The notes below the pieces were generated by a model that did not search any database, was not told where the DNA came from, and worked only from the letters and a program-made list of their open reading frames with translations. From Flavobacterium suaedae (GTDB lineage Bacteria; Bacteroidota; Bacteroidia; Flavobacteriales; Flavobacteriaceae), in contig NZ_BMJE01000003.1 in assembly GCF_014642915.1 (NCBI RefSeq), positions 372,001 through 436,000 of the forward strand: a stretch of 64,000 bases of DNA, written 5' to 3'. Numbering within the stretch: the first letter of the stretch is position 1; each line of letters opens with the position of its first letter. Below are positions 35,421 to 44,614 of this stretch, in pieces. A program made the position numbers and the translations under genes.

Positions 35421-35501
35421 GTATAATTATTACCTAAAATCCTTTTAAAAACCCTCGTTTCAAGTTTATTTTATGTAACTTAGGTTCAATTCGATTTTTC
35501 G

Positions 35502-35509
35502 TAACTTTG
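35502..35509 (+). promoter_or_regulatory. -7 promoter element TAACTTTG of the GAF-domain gene
   Basis: TAACTTTG matches TAnnTTTG, 25 bases before the ATG of the GAF-domain gene. No clear -33 TTG is seen. Confidence 0.45.
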
Positions 35510-35534
35510 TGCTCTATAAAACACCACAAACAAA

Positions 35535-37910
35535 ATGAACCTTGAGCAATTGTTTAACAGTAGTCCGTTTCAGGTACAGATTTCCTTTCACAAAGTATTG
35601 GAAAAACTGGAAAAGATTGCTGCGTCTGATATAGACTACAGGTCTGATTATGCTAAAGCTTTATTGAAACATGCTTCGGAACATCCTGAAATAAGGCAAG
35701 GGATTACTGATCCTGCTGATATGGAGAAGCATAAAAGTTTAATAAAAAATCTTTTAGCAGACCTTTTTCCAACAGCTCTAAGCAGTAACGAAATAAAAGC
35801 TGCAACAATACCTTTTTACAATATAACCTTCAACTTTACTGACAGGTTTAAAGAAATACTGGACGAAGCCGGTGATAGTTTCGATATGAACATCAGGGAC
35901 TTAAGCGACCATGAATTTTATGTACTTTGCTGTTGCCTGATATTAAACAAGTATTACGGTTACCATTTTGATTTTAAACGTCCGATGTTTTATGATATAC
36001 CTGATGCTGCGGGAGTAATAAAGCATTACAGGATAATGTATAATGCCGATTTTATTGATATTATACCTACCGACAAGGCTATTAAAATTACTGAGGAAGA
36101 CGTAAATCTTTTAATGGACAGCTTTGATAACCTTGAGCTATGGCAGGAAAAGTTCCCTGCTACAAGCTGGGTGCTAAAGGGTTTTGCTATTATGTCGCTG
36201 TTTGATGCTACTACCGAGAGTGCTATATCTAACCTTAAAACGAACTTGTTAAAAACTGATGAGTTTGACGAACTAACAAGGTCCAGTCTTGAAAATATAT
36301 TTAAATCCATATATAATATCCCTGATTTAGGAATAGGTTTTACCGAAACAAATATTGAAAATAATATTTTCCAGCTTTCTCCTTTTGAAGATGTTAAGAG
36401 TTTTATTTTAAAAACAAAAAAAGAGATAAACTGTAACTCTGTATTTTGTGACGGCTCTTTAGAGAAGCTAATGGATAAACGCAAATATTTCGTAGTATCG
36501 GACATTGAGAATTTTGCTAATAAATGCCATGGAGATGCTGATTTTGCTAAACATCTATTATCTCAGGGAATAAAAAGCTGTATACTGGCTCCAGTTATTA
36601 AAAATGATAAGCTGTTTGGTATTATAGAGCTTGTTTCAACAAGACCGGGAGAGCTAAACAGTATTAATGCCAATAAGCTATCCTATATAATGCCGTTTTT
36701 AACGGATAGTATAGACAGATATTATTCTGAACTTCAAAATCAGGTAGATGCCATAATACAAAAAGAGTACACAGCCATACACCACAGTGTTTACTGGAAA
36801 TTTAGGGCTGAGGCCTTGCGTCATATTAATGCACGAAACCATAAAAACTTTGCTTATAAAGAAATTGTTTTCAAAGAGATTTATCCGCTATACGGGCAAA
36901 TTGATGTAAAAGGCTCTTCTACTGCAAGGAATGAATCTACTGAACAGGATTTAATAAAACAGCTAGACAGGCTGCTGGACTTATTCAGTTTTATATACAA
37001 ACATGAACAATTGCCTGTAATAGAGCAGCACATGTTTGAGTTGAAGAATATGAAGACTAAAGTGCGAAAAGAGTTTAAAGCAGACTCTGAAGCTGTAATA
37101 CAAAACTATATTCTTCATGAAGTACATCCGGTGTTAGAACATTTTGATACTGTGAATACTAAAATACATGAGCACATAACTGACTATTTTGATACTCTTG
37201 ATGAAAGAGTAAAAATGGTATATGATAATCGTAAAGATTTTGATGAAGCACTTTCTATAATAAATAAACATCTTGCCGATGTACTGGATAAAAAACAGGC
37301 AGAAGCGCAAAAGTTCTATCCGCACTACTATGAGCGTTTTAAAACTGATGGTGTAGAACACAACTTGTACATAGGTGCATCTATAGCTCCTAAGCACCCT
37401 TACAACCCGCTTTACCTTCAAAATTTAAGGCTATGGCAGTTACAAGCTATGTGCGAAATGGAAAATGAGTATTACAAAATACGTCCTGCATTGCCATGCG
37501 AGCTTGATGTAACTTCTTTAATATTGGTATTCAGTTCCCCTATTTCTATACGTTTCAGGATGGATGAAAAACGTTTTGATGTAGACGGCACTTATAATGC
37601 CCGATATGAAGTAGTAAAAAAACGTATCGATAAGTCATTTATAAAAGATACTAAAGAGCGCATTACTGAGAAAGGTAAAATTACTATTGTATACACGCAA
37701 AAGCAGGAAGAAATTGAGTATAAACGTTACATTAAGTTCCTGCAACACAAAAAAATGCTAAGCAGTGTTATAGAACACTTTGATGTTGAAGACTTACAAG
37801 GTGTTACAGGGCTTAAAGCATTACGGGTATCTGTAGTTTATGATGCTAATATAGAATCATCTCAAACCTATAGCTACGAAGATTTATTAAAAGAGCTGGA
37901 GAGTAAATAA
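35535..37910 (+). CDS. Large GAF-domain protein, function unknown
   Basis: A 791-residue cytoplasmic protein with no signal peptide or membrane span. The best-defined region is a GAF-like sensor fold at about residues 285-410 (KKEINCNSVFCDGSLEKL, GIKSCILAPVIKNDKLFGII). Long helical regions lie on both sides, and the C-terminal 200 residues hold several mixed stretches (YIGASIAPKHPYNPLYLQNL, YTQKQEEIEYKRYIKFLQHK). I see no kinase, cyclase or HTH domain, so it probably senses a small molecule for a partner that is not encoded next to it. Convergent with the HD/PycTM gene. Confidence 0.6.
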   Translation: MNLEQLFNSSPFQVQISFHKVLEKLEKIAASDIDYRSDYAKALLKHASEHPEIRQGITDPADMEKHKSLIKNLLADLFPTALSSNEIKAATIPFYNITFNFTDRFKEILDEAGDSFDMNIRDLSDHEFYVLCCCLILNKYYGYHFDFKRPMFYDIPDAAGVIKHYRIMYNADFIDIIPTDKAIKITEEDVNLLMDSFDNLELWQEKFPATSWVLKGFAIMSLFDATTESAISNLKTNLLKTDEFDELTRSSLENIFKSIYNIPDLGIGFTETNIENNIFQLSPFEDVKSFILKTKKEINCNSVFCDGSLEKLMDKRKYFVVSDIENFANKCHGDADFAKHLLSQGIKSCILAPVIKNDKLFGIIELVSTRPGELNSINANKLSYIMPFLTDSIDRYYSELQNQVDAIIQKEYTAIHHSVYWKFRAEALRHINARNHKNFAYKEIVFKEIYPLYGQIDVKGSSTARNESTEQDLIKQLDRLLDLFSFIYKHEQLPVIEQHMFELKNMKTKVRKEFKADSEAVIQNYILHEVHPVLEHFDTVNTKIHEHITDYFDTLDERVKMVYDNRKDFDEALSIINKHLADVLDKKQAEAQKFYPHYYERFKTDGVEHNLYIGASIAPKHPYNPLYLQNLRLWQLQAMCEMENEYYKIRPALPCELDVTSLILVFSSPISIRFRMDEKRFDVDGTYNARYEVVKKRIDKSFIKDTKERITEKGKITIVYTQKQEEIEYKRYIKFLQHKKMLSSVIEHFDVEDLQGVTGLKALRVSVVYDANIESSQTYSYEDLLKELESK

Positions 37911-37922
37911 CTCCTGCTCTTT
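37891..37922 (+). terminator. Hairpin overlapping the GAF-gene stop codon
   Basis: AAGAGC-T-GGAG and CTCC-T-GCTCTT form an interrupted ten-pair stem that includes the TAA stop, with TGCTTTTTATT following. It is plausible as a compact terminator between convergent genes. Confidence 0.5.
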
Positions 37923-37933
37923 GCTTTTTATTA

Positions 37934-39118
37934 TTATATCAAGCTAAATGCATATACAAATGCCGCTACTGATATAATAATACCCACCATAAAAATATTA
38001 TAGGTTATCCTTAATAACTTATATTTTCTATGCAATACAAGCCCAAGGAAATATAAATCTTTAATTAAAGAGTCATACAGGTATTTCCTGTCTTTCATCA
38101 TTTCATTCATAGCCCAGTTGTATTCTTCCAAAGGCATTTTGTAAAAGTTCCCGAAGAACATCAGGTTTACTTTTCTTTCGTCAATGTCACTTCTTGTAAA
38201 AGTCCCTCCTGTTACTTTTGGGCGCGTAGAAAGTATCGCAAATATTATTGAGGTAACGCTAAAAAGCACTAATATCAATGTAGGTACTATAAGGTGTGAA
38301 TTAGCAGGGCTATCCAGTTTTGGTATTAAAGCCGTTAATGCGACTGATATAATAATTGCGTTAACCGATATCATAATATTCGCCTTACTGTCAGCGATTT
38401 GACTAAGGCGTGTATGATTATTAAGCGTAATCCTGAACATGGTATCAATACCCCTGTCAGGACGGGTTAATTTTTCAAGTTTCTTTTTGTTTAATTTATC
38501 CTTAGATGTCTTTTCTTTAGAACTTTCAATATCATTTATAGTTTGCTGAAGTACTGCTATATTACGTTCCTTTACAGGCTGCATTTTCTCTTTGGCATAA
38601 TCGGTATAAAAACGATGTTTATACATCAATATGTCTCTGTTTGCAGTAGCCCACTCCACATCAGTAAACTCTTTATCCATTGTAAGTCTCCACTCTTCTC
38701 GCAAAAGCTCTGCAAGTTTATTATAGTTTTTTTCAGCAAAATGAGAGCAATCAGCATCACGAATAATATATTCCAGTAAATTATCAGGTTTAGCCGCCAG
38801 CTTAGTTACCATTATAAGCTGAATAATTCTGGCTATTTTATCTTCCGGATAATTATTCTCTTTTAAAAACTTCTCCGCTATCAAACAGCTTTTTTCTTCA
38901 TGGTCTTTACACCCTTCAGTGTAACCCGAATCGTGAAACCAAGCTGCTAAAAGTAATATCTCAGTATCTTCTTCATTAACCTCGCTTTTCTCAGCTAAAA
39001 GTTTAACACTGTTAACTACACGTAAAGTATGGTTAAAATTATGGTAGATAAAACTGGGAGATAACTTATCTTTGAATAAGCCGAATAAATAATTTTCTGC
39101 TTTTTTTACAATTGACAT
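37934..39118 (-). CDS. HD phosphohydrolase fused to a Pycsar-effector-like (PycTM) membrane domain
   Basis: A protein of about 394 residues. Residues about 25-200 (numbered from the ATG at 39130) form an HD domain, with metal ligands His34 (NFNHTLRVV), His66-Asp67 (AAWFHDSGY) and Asp125 or Asp127 (IIRDADCSHF). After a charged linker, residues 227 to the end match the PycTM family. It has RGIDTMFRITLNNH and LSQIADSKANIMISVNAIII, two membrane helices (about 250-300), a soluble stretch with FFGNFYKMPLEEYNWAM, and a final helix. PycTM effectors are triggered by cyclic pyrimidine nucleotides in antiphage defence. No nucleotide cyclase is beside it. I prefer the ATG at 39118. Confidence 0.8.
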   Translation of the reverse strand: MSIVKKAENYLFGLFKDKLSPSFIYHNFNHTLRVVNSVKLLAEKSEVNEEDTEILLLAAWFHDSGYTEGCKDHEEKSCLIAEKFLKENNYPEDKIARIIQLIMVTKLAAKPDNLLEYIIRDADCSHFAEKNYNKLAELLREEWRLTMDKEFTDVEWATANRDILMYKHRFYTDYAKEKMQPVKERNIAVLQQTINDIESSKEKTSKDKLNKKKLEKLTRPDRGIDTMFRITLNNHTRLSQIADSKANIMISVNAIIISVALTALIPKLDSPANSHLIVPTLILVLFSVTSIIFAILSTRPKVTGGTFTRSDIDERKVNLMFFGNFYKMPLEEYNWAMNEMMKDRKYLYDSLIKDLYFLGLVLHRKYKLLRITYNIFMVGIIISVAAFVYAFSLI

Positions 39119-39149
39119 CTTACAAAACAAAATTAACTTATACCAAATT

Positions 39150-42100
39150 ATGAAATTCTTTTGGGTTAAACGTACAGCAAGGGTAAATAAGTATATATTT
39201 ATTGTTTGTACTGCCTTGTTGTTATTTTCCTGTGCTACTTTTCATCCGCAGTATGGAAAAGCAACAGGCCCGGCAGATAAGACTGACACCATACTCAATA
39301 GCAATAATTTACACCACCGTTTCTTTTTAATAGGTGATGCAGGTTATGCCAGCCAGCCTAACTCACAAAAACTATTATCTGTAGTTAAAAATAAAATTAA
39401 AGGAGCAGGCAAAAACACTACACTTTTATATTTAGGCGATAATATTTACCCGTTGGGTATGCCTCCTAAAAAGAAAGAAAAGAAACGTGCAGAAGCCGAA
39501 GCAAGTTTAGACAGCCAAATAGCATTTGCTGAATTATTTAACGGGCAAATTCATTTTATTCCGGGAAATCACGACTGGTACAATGGTTTAAAAGGACTGG
39601 AAGAACAGGAAGATTATATTACGGATAAGCTTGATGACAAAGATTCTTTTTTACCCGGAGATGGGTGCGGTATTGATGACGTTGAGGTTAACGACAGTAT
39701 TGTACTGATAACTATAGATAGTGAATGGTTTTTGGAAGACTGGGATAACTATCCCACTATTAATGATGATTGCGATATAAAAACACGCGAAGCAATGTTT
39801 CTTGAGTTTGAGGATATACTTAAAGACAGCCAGGACAAAATTGTAATACTTGCTATGCATCACCCGCTTTTTACTAACGGAACTCACGGTGGTGAGTTTA
39901 CTATTAAAAAGCAACTATATCCTATGCATTATAAAATTCCGTTACCTGTGTTGGGTTCTGTAATTGGTCTTGCACGCAAAGCCTCAGGCTATAGTACACA
40001 GGATAAACAAAGCAGGGTTTACCGCGCACTTACTGATCGTATTAAAGCACTTATACAGGGTAAGGAAAATGTTATAGTAGTATCCGGGCACGACCACAAC
40101 CTGCAATACATAGAGCATGATAATATCCATCAAGTAATAAGTGGTGCAGGCTCTAAGGAAGAAGGCGCACGCGCCATATTTCCTAATGATTTTTCTTATG
40201 GCGGTTTAGGCTACGCCGTGCTCGATGTTTATAAAGATGGTACAGCAAAAGTAAATTACTTTGCCCTTAAAGGTAATGGTGAAGAAAAGATGTTCGATGT
40301 AACTATAGATTTAAAACCTGATACAGTAATAAAACAATACCCTGATAGTTTTCCTCCGTATATTGAAGCATCAGTATACCCCAAAGAATTAACCCAAAAA
40401 GGAAAAACATATAAATGGTTGTTTGGAGAACATTACCGCTCTTACTACGGTACAACTATAAAAGCTAAAACAGTTGCTATAGATACTTTATACGGCGGAC
40501 TTAAACCTGTAAAAGCAGGAGGCGGGCATCAGTCTAAATCATTACGTTTAGAAGATAAAAACGGGAGGCAATACGTAATGCGAGGTCTTAAAAAAAGTGC
40601 TACACAATTTCTAGAAAAAGCTGCTTTCCAAAACCAATATATAGGCGATGAACTAGATCATACCTTTACAGAAAATTTCCTGCTGGATTTCTATACCTCA
40701 TCACACCCATATGGCTCTTTTGTAGCTGATGATTTAGCCGAAAGTGTTGGCATATACCACACCAATCCAAAATTATTCTACGTACCTAAGCAAAACGCTT
40801 TGAAAGAGTATAACGAGAATTATGGCGATGAACTTTACATGATTGAAGAGCACCCGAGCAAAGAAAATAGCGACTTACTTAATTTTAGTGATGGTAGTGC
40901 TGTAAATATTGAAAGTACGCGTGAGGTACTGGAAGACCTGAGAAAAGACCGAAAATATAGGGTTGACCAAAAAGCGTATGTGAGAGCAAGACTGTTTGAT
41001 ATGCTGGTTGGCGACTGGGACAGGCATTCTGACCAGTGGCGCTGGACAAAATATGAAAAAAATGACTCTGTAATATACCACCCTATACCACGCGATCGTG
41101 ATCAGGTTTTTGCTAAATATGGCGGTAACCTCTTACCCTTTTTAATGAAAATACCTGCTTTGCGCCACATGCGTAATTATGAGGCTGAGGTAAAAAGTAT
41201 AAAATGGCTTAATAAATCAGGAAATCCTTTAGATATTGCTTTTACAGTAGAAACTACAGAGCAAGACTGGCTTGATGAGGTTACTTACCTTCAAACACAT
41301 CTTACTGATGAAGCTATTGATAAAGCCTTTGAGGATTTACCTAAAGAAATTAATGACAGCGTTACTGAAGAGATTAAAACCAAACTCAAAGCACGACGTG
41401 CTGACCTTAAAAAATATGCTTTAGCATACAGAAAATTGCTACTTAAAAGGGTAATTATTACAGGGACAGATGATAAAGAAAGGTTTGAAATAACTCGAAA
41501 ACCTAAAGGTATTACTGAAATTAAAGTTTACAGTCTTAAAAAAGACAAAAAACGATTTTTATTTAGTAAAACATATAGCAGAGAACAAACTAAAGAAATA
41601 TGGATTTATGGTCTTGATGATGATGATGAATTTGTAGTAAAAGGGAAACCCGAAAAACCAATACTTATAAGGCTTTTAGGTGGGCAAAACCATGATATTT
41701 ATAACATAGAAAACGGTAAGCGAATTAAAGTTTATGATTTTAAAAGCAAAAAAAACACATTTAATACCGACCGTAAAACAAGATTGATTTTAACGGATGA
41801 TTACCAAACAAATAGTTATGATGTAAAAAAACCAAAGTACAATAATACTATGGTATACCCTTCTGCGGGATATAACCCGGATGATGGTGTTAAGTTGGGA
41901 GCATCATTAAACTATATTGTGAACAATTTTAACCGCAGACCGTACTCGCAAAAACACAAAGTAAAAGCAAACTTTTATTTTGCAACACAAGGTCTGGAAT
42001 TGGAATACAGAGGTGAATTTATGAATGTTGCCTCTAAATGGAACTTTGCTTTTGATGCAAGGTTTACAAGCCCCACTTACAGTATTAATTACTTTGGCTT

Positions 42101-42884
42101 TGGTAATGAAAGTCCTAATTTTGATGATGATACGGGTATGGATTATAACAGGGTAAAATTGCAAACGTTTAGTGTTGCCCCTTCATTATTCAGAGAAAGC
42201 AGAAATGGTAGTTTTTTACAAATACAATCTGTTTTTGAAGCTATTGAAGTAGAGGAAACTAATAACCGCTTTATAATACAGCCCGGGACTATTAACCCTA
42301 AACTTTTTGAGCATAGGTTATACGGAGGAATTAATGCTACCTATAGCTTTGCCAACTATGATAATGTTTCTTTACCGGCACTGGGTATGGCTTTTTCATT
42401 CACAGGGGGGTGGACTGCCAGCCTTGATGAAACGGAAAGAAATTTTCCTTATGCAGAAGGGCTTATTGATTTTGTACATAATATAACATCTGATGACAAA
42501 TTGGTATTCCATACCAAGCTAAAATCAAGACTTTTATTCAATAATAATTTCGAGTTTTACCAAGCAGCAACTATTGGCGGAGATAATGACCTTCGCGGAT
42601 ACAGAAGAGAACGTTTTACAGGTAAACAATCGTTTTATCAAAGTTCTGACCTGAGGTTTACAATTGGGCACCGAAAAACAAATATTGTTCCTATTACCTA
42701 TGGTATATTAGGAGGTTATGACTATGGCAGAGTTTGGGCTGATGGAGAAAACTCAGATAAATGGCACCAAAGTGTAGGTGGCGGTATATGGTTTAACAGT
42801 ATAAAAGTAATTACAGGAAAAGTATCCTATTTTCATGGTTCTGATGGGGGCAGGTTTGCTTTTGGGTTAACGTTCGGCTTTTAA
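39150..42884 (+). CDS. Calcineurin-like phosphoesterase fused to BamA/TamA-type outer-membrane barrel
   Basis: A 1244-residue envelope protein. The lipobox-like Cys is in LLLFSCATF (about residue 28). A metallophosphoesterase domain (about residues 50-370) has LIGDAGYASQ, LYLGDNIYPLG, IPGNHDWYNG, MHHPLF and VSGHDHNLQ motifs. The middle (about 420-830) has kinase-like or adaptor character (DWDRHSDQWRW, IPRDRDQVFAKYGG). The C-terminal ~350 residues form a barrel (YNPDDGVKLGASLNYI, DNDLRGYRRERFTGKQSFYQ, FGLTFGF). The RGYR stretch is typical of Omp85-type barrels. A phosphatase acting at the cell surface is inferred. Its last 18 bases overlap the convergent gene. Confidence 0.78.
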   Translation: MKFFWVKRTARVNKYIFIVCTALLLFSCATFHPQYGKATGPADKTDTILNSNNLHHRFFLIGDAGYASQPNSQKLLSVVKNKIKGAGKNTTLLYLGDNIYPLGMPPKKKEKKRAEAEASLDSQIAFAELFNGQIHFIPGNHDWYNGLKGLEEQEDYITDKLDDKDSFLPGDGCGIDDVEVNDSIVLITIDSEWFLEDWDNYPTINDDCDIKTREAMFLEFEDILKDSQDKIVILAMHHPLFTNGTHGGEFTIKKQLYPMHYKIPLPVLGSVIGLARKASGYSTQDKQSRVYRALTDRIKALIQGKENVIVVSGHDHNLQYIEHDNIHQVISGAGSKEEGARAIFPNDFSYGGLGYAVLDVYKDGTAKVNYFALKGNGEEKMFDVTIDLKPDTVIKQYPDSFPPYIEASVYPKELTQKGKTYKWLFGEHYRSYYGTTIKAKTVAIDTLYGGLKPVKAGGGHQSKSLRLEDKNGRQYVMRGLKKSATQFLEKAAFQNQYIGDELDHTFTENFLLDFYTSSHPYGSFVADDLAESVGIYHTNPKLFYVPKQNALKEYNENYGDELYMIEEHPSKENSDLLNFSDGSAVNIESTREVLEDLRKDRKYRVDQKAYVRARLFDMLVGDWDRHSDQWRWTKYEKNDSVIYHPIPRDRDQVFAKYGGNLLPFLMKIPALRHMRNYEAEVKSIKWLNKSGNPLDIAFTVETTEQDWLDEVTYLQTHLTDEAIDKAFEDLPKEINDSVTEEIKTKLKARRADLKKYALAYRKLLLKRVIITGTDDKERFEITRKPKGITEIKVYSLKKDKKRFLFSKTYSREQTKEIWIYGLDDDDEFVVKGKPEKPILIRLLGGQNHDIYNIENGKRIKVYDFKSKKNTFNTDRKTRLILTDDYQTNSYDVKKPKYNNTMVYPSAGYNPDDGVKLGASLNYIVNNFNRRPYSQKHKVKANFYFATQGLELEYRGEFMNVASKWNFAFDARFTSPTYSINYFGFGNESPNFDDDTGMDYNRVKLQTFSVAPSLFRESRNGSFLQIQSVFEAIEVEETNNRFIIQPGTINPKLFEHRLYGGINATYSFANYDNVSLPALGMAFSFTGGWTASLDETERNFPYAEGLIDFVHNITSDDKLVFHTKLKSRLLFNNNFEFYQAATIGGDNDLRGYRRERFTGKQSFYQSSDLRFTIGHRKTNIVPITYGILGGYDYGRVWADGENSDKWHQSVGGGIWFNSIKVITGKVSYFHGSDGGRFAFGLTFGF

Positions 42885-43730
42885 TTGTGATATTTTAATT
42901 TCATAAAGCAGTCCTCCTGTTCCTTTATCCTTTTCATCGGCTATAAGCAACGTATTGTTATCTTTAAAAGTAATACCCTCTTTTTCGGAATAATGCCCTA
43001 ACTCATACTGCTGCATTCGGTCTTGAATAAAAGTACCGTTATAGTGCTCTATAAGCCATATTTTGTCACCGCCAAGTAATGCTATTGTTTTACCATCGGG
43101 GCTTATATCTGCTGCTGCAATAGCACATTTACGGTAAGCACCGCAACTGTTTAGTGTGGCAATACGTTTTGCAGTATAATTCCCTGCTTTATTAGGCAAC
43201 TTATAAACACTAAAGTCGCCATTAAAACCTGCACTTCTGTTTTTAGTAAATAGGTAAAAGAAACCGTCTTTTTCAAAAAAGGCTTCTACATCAAAATATC
43301 GTTCTGATTTTTTAGGCGGAAACTCTTTTTGATCTTCATATTTAAATGTAATTTCATACTCGGGCTTTACCTCATCATTACGTAAATCAGCTTGGTTTAC
43401 TTTATATATAACTAAATTTTTCCTGTCGTTATCATTATTACCAAAATCACCTATGTAGATGTTTCCGGAACTATCGGCAGTCATGTCTTCCCAGTCTTCA
43501 TTTTCTGCACCTTCAATTTCAACAGTATGTTCTATACCTCCATTTTTTCCCAGCCTGTATATTTCATTTTTATTACCACTGTCTTCCAGCGCCCATACAT
43601 CATTAGTTTTTGTAATATACTGTATGCCGGATATTTCATTTTTATCTAACTCCCCTACTACTTTTAAATACTTCCCGGTGTTATTGCACGAGCAAAAAAG
43701 AAAGGGAATAGACAATAATATATTTTTCAT
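42867..43730 (-). CDS. Hypothetical lipoprotein, possible beta-propeller
   Basis: A 287-residue lipoprotein (MKNILLSIPFLFCSCNN). Repeating short units of strand-turn character (EDMTADSSGNIYIGDFGNND, AIAAADISPDGKTIALLGGD, GITFKDNNTLLIADEKDK) suggest a beta-propeller. No named family is certain. Its last 18 bases overlap the end of the phosphoesterase-barrel gene on the other strand. A -7 element TAAGTTTG (43758-43765) precedes the start. Confidence 0.6.
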   Translation of the reverse strand: MKNILLSIPFLFCSCNNTGKYLKVVGELDKNEISGIQYITKTNDVWALEDSGNKNEIYRLGKNGGIEHTVEIEGAENEDWEDMTADSSGNIYIGDFGNNDNDRKNLVIYKVNQADLRNDEVKPEYEITFKYEDQKEFPPKKSERYFDVEAFFEKDGFFYLFTKNRSAGFNGDFSVYKLPNKAGNYTAKRIATLNSCGAYRKCAIAAADISPDGKTIALLGGDKIWLIEHYNGTFIQDRMQQYELGHYSEKEGITFKDNNTLLIADEKDKGTGGLLYEIKISQLKAER

Positions 43731-43757
43731 TTTATGTTTTCTGCGATTTTGTTATAG

Positions 43758-43765
43758 CAAACTTA
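43758..43765 (-). promoter_or_regulatory. -7 promoter element TAAGTTTG
   Basis: The minus-strand TAAGTTTG matches TAnnTTTG, 27 bases upstream of the 287-residue lipoprotein start. Confidence 0.45.
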
Positions 43766-43783
43766 AAGTTACAACAAAAAAGA

Positions 43784-43811
43784 AAAACCACCGAAAAATT
43801 CCGGTGGTTTT
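43784..43811 (-). terminator. Terminator of the 174-residue lipoprotein gene
   Basis: The ten-base stem AAAACCACCG / CGGTGGTTTT has an eight-base loop and a T-rich minus-strand tail. It lies 60 bases past the stop of the 174-residue lipoprotein gene and just upstream of the next promoter. Confidence 0.8.
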
Positions 43812-43871
43812 AAACTTAAAATACTAAACCTCTAGTTAAAAATATTGCTGTGCAATTATTTCCTTAAAATA

Positions 43872-44396
43872 TTAAAATAATGGTGCCTCATACCATGGTG
43901 AAGAAGAACTACAGTACGGCGAGTACCCATCTTGTGTATGGACAACTACTTTCCATTTATAGCAGTAATCCGGTAAATTTTCTGATGGTATACTTATTAC
44001 AGGTACATAAGCTGTACTTAAAAATACAGGAGATTGGATTACCTCAGCGTTCCCAACATCGCTTAACGGGTCTTCGCAGTCTTCAATTTGCTGTATGTGT
44101 AACTCTAAAACATAAGGCTTTTTAGTTCTTGAATAGTCGTTTCCTATATTTGCACTAAACTCCAAAACGGCATTAGATAATCCTCCGCTAACATTAGCCC
44201 GAATTGTTCCTGTTATTGATTCAAAACATTTACTATAAAGTACTGGTAAAAAAACTCCTCTGGCACTATATATTTCTTCAGCAACAATCTCATTTACTTC
44301 AAGAGCTGTTTCGGCATTTTCATAAATCGTACTGTCATCATTAGAACACGATGTAAAAAATAAACCTAAAAATAATGCTGCAAAAATCTTTTTCAT
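43872..44396 (-). CDS. Hypothetical lipoprotein
   Basis: A 174-residue lipoprotein (MKKIFAALFLGLFFTSCSND, Cys at about residue 17) of unknown family. The mature part has four or more Cys (KCFESITGTIRAN, EDCEDPLSDV, YCYKWKVVV, YCSSSSPWYE). It is beta-rich, probably a small disulphide-bonded periplasmic or surface domain. A -7 element lies upstream, and it is divergent from the small charged-protein cluster. Confidence 0.55.
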   Translation of the reverse strand: MKKIFAALFLGLFFTSCSNDDSTIYENAETALEVNEIVAEEIYSARGVFLPVLYSKCFESITGTIRANVSGGLSNAVLEFSANIGNDYSRTKKPYVLELHIQQIEDCEDPLSDVGNAEVIQSPVFLSTAYVPVISIPSENLPDYCYKWKVVVHTQDGYSPYCSSSSPWYEAPLF

Positions 44397-44433
44397 TTGT
44401 CTCCTTTTGTAATTCTAATTAGTTATTATGAGA

Positions 44434-44441
44434 CAAATTTA
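44434..44441 (-). promoter_or_regulatory. -7 promoter element TAAATTTG
   Basis: The minus-strand TAAATTTG is an exact TAnnTTTG match, 37 bases upstream of the 174-residue lipoprotein start. Confidence 0.5.
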
Positions 44442-44471
44442 TAAGCAGGAATTAATTAATTATTGAGTACC

Positions 44472-44504
44472 CGAATAAAAACGTTAAACAGCAATTTTTA
44501 TTCG
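44472..44504. repeat. Perfect 10-base inverted repeat between divergent genes
   Basis: CGAATAAAAA and TTTTTATTCG are perfect 10-base arms around a 13-base loop. It sits between the divergent lipoprotein and charged-protein promoters, where an operator would be placed. Weak base stacking makes a terminator role less likely. Confidence 0.45.
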
Positions 44505-44534
44505 ATAAGCTGCACTGAAGAGCCGTTACATGCT

Positions 44535-44586
44535 GTTAATCATGCGTTAAACATCTGTCTATTCCTTTTTTATATTGGTAAATTTA
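44535..44586 (+). promoter_or_regulatory. Regulon promoter A: GTTAATCATGCGTTAA-N28-TAAATTTA
   Basis: Two GTTAA half-sites 11 bases apart (44535, 44546) are followed, exactly 28 bases after the second, by TAAATTTA at 44579. The ATG of the 100-residue lipoprotein is 28 bases further on. The same layout and spacing recur at 45717 and, inverted, at 48654. A further CCGTTA at 44524 is in phase, ten bases upstream. Confidence 0.7.
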
Positions 44587-44614
44587 TATTACTAATAATT
44601 AAGAAACTGTAACC

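Noticed and set aside
35535..37910. A nucleotide cyclase partner for the HD-PycTM protein
   Set aside because: The 791-residue protein has a GAF-like domain and helices but no cyclase or CD-NTase motifs, and it is convergent, not co-transcribed.
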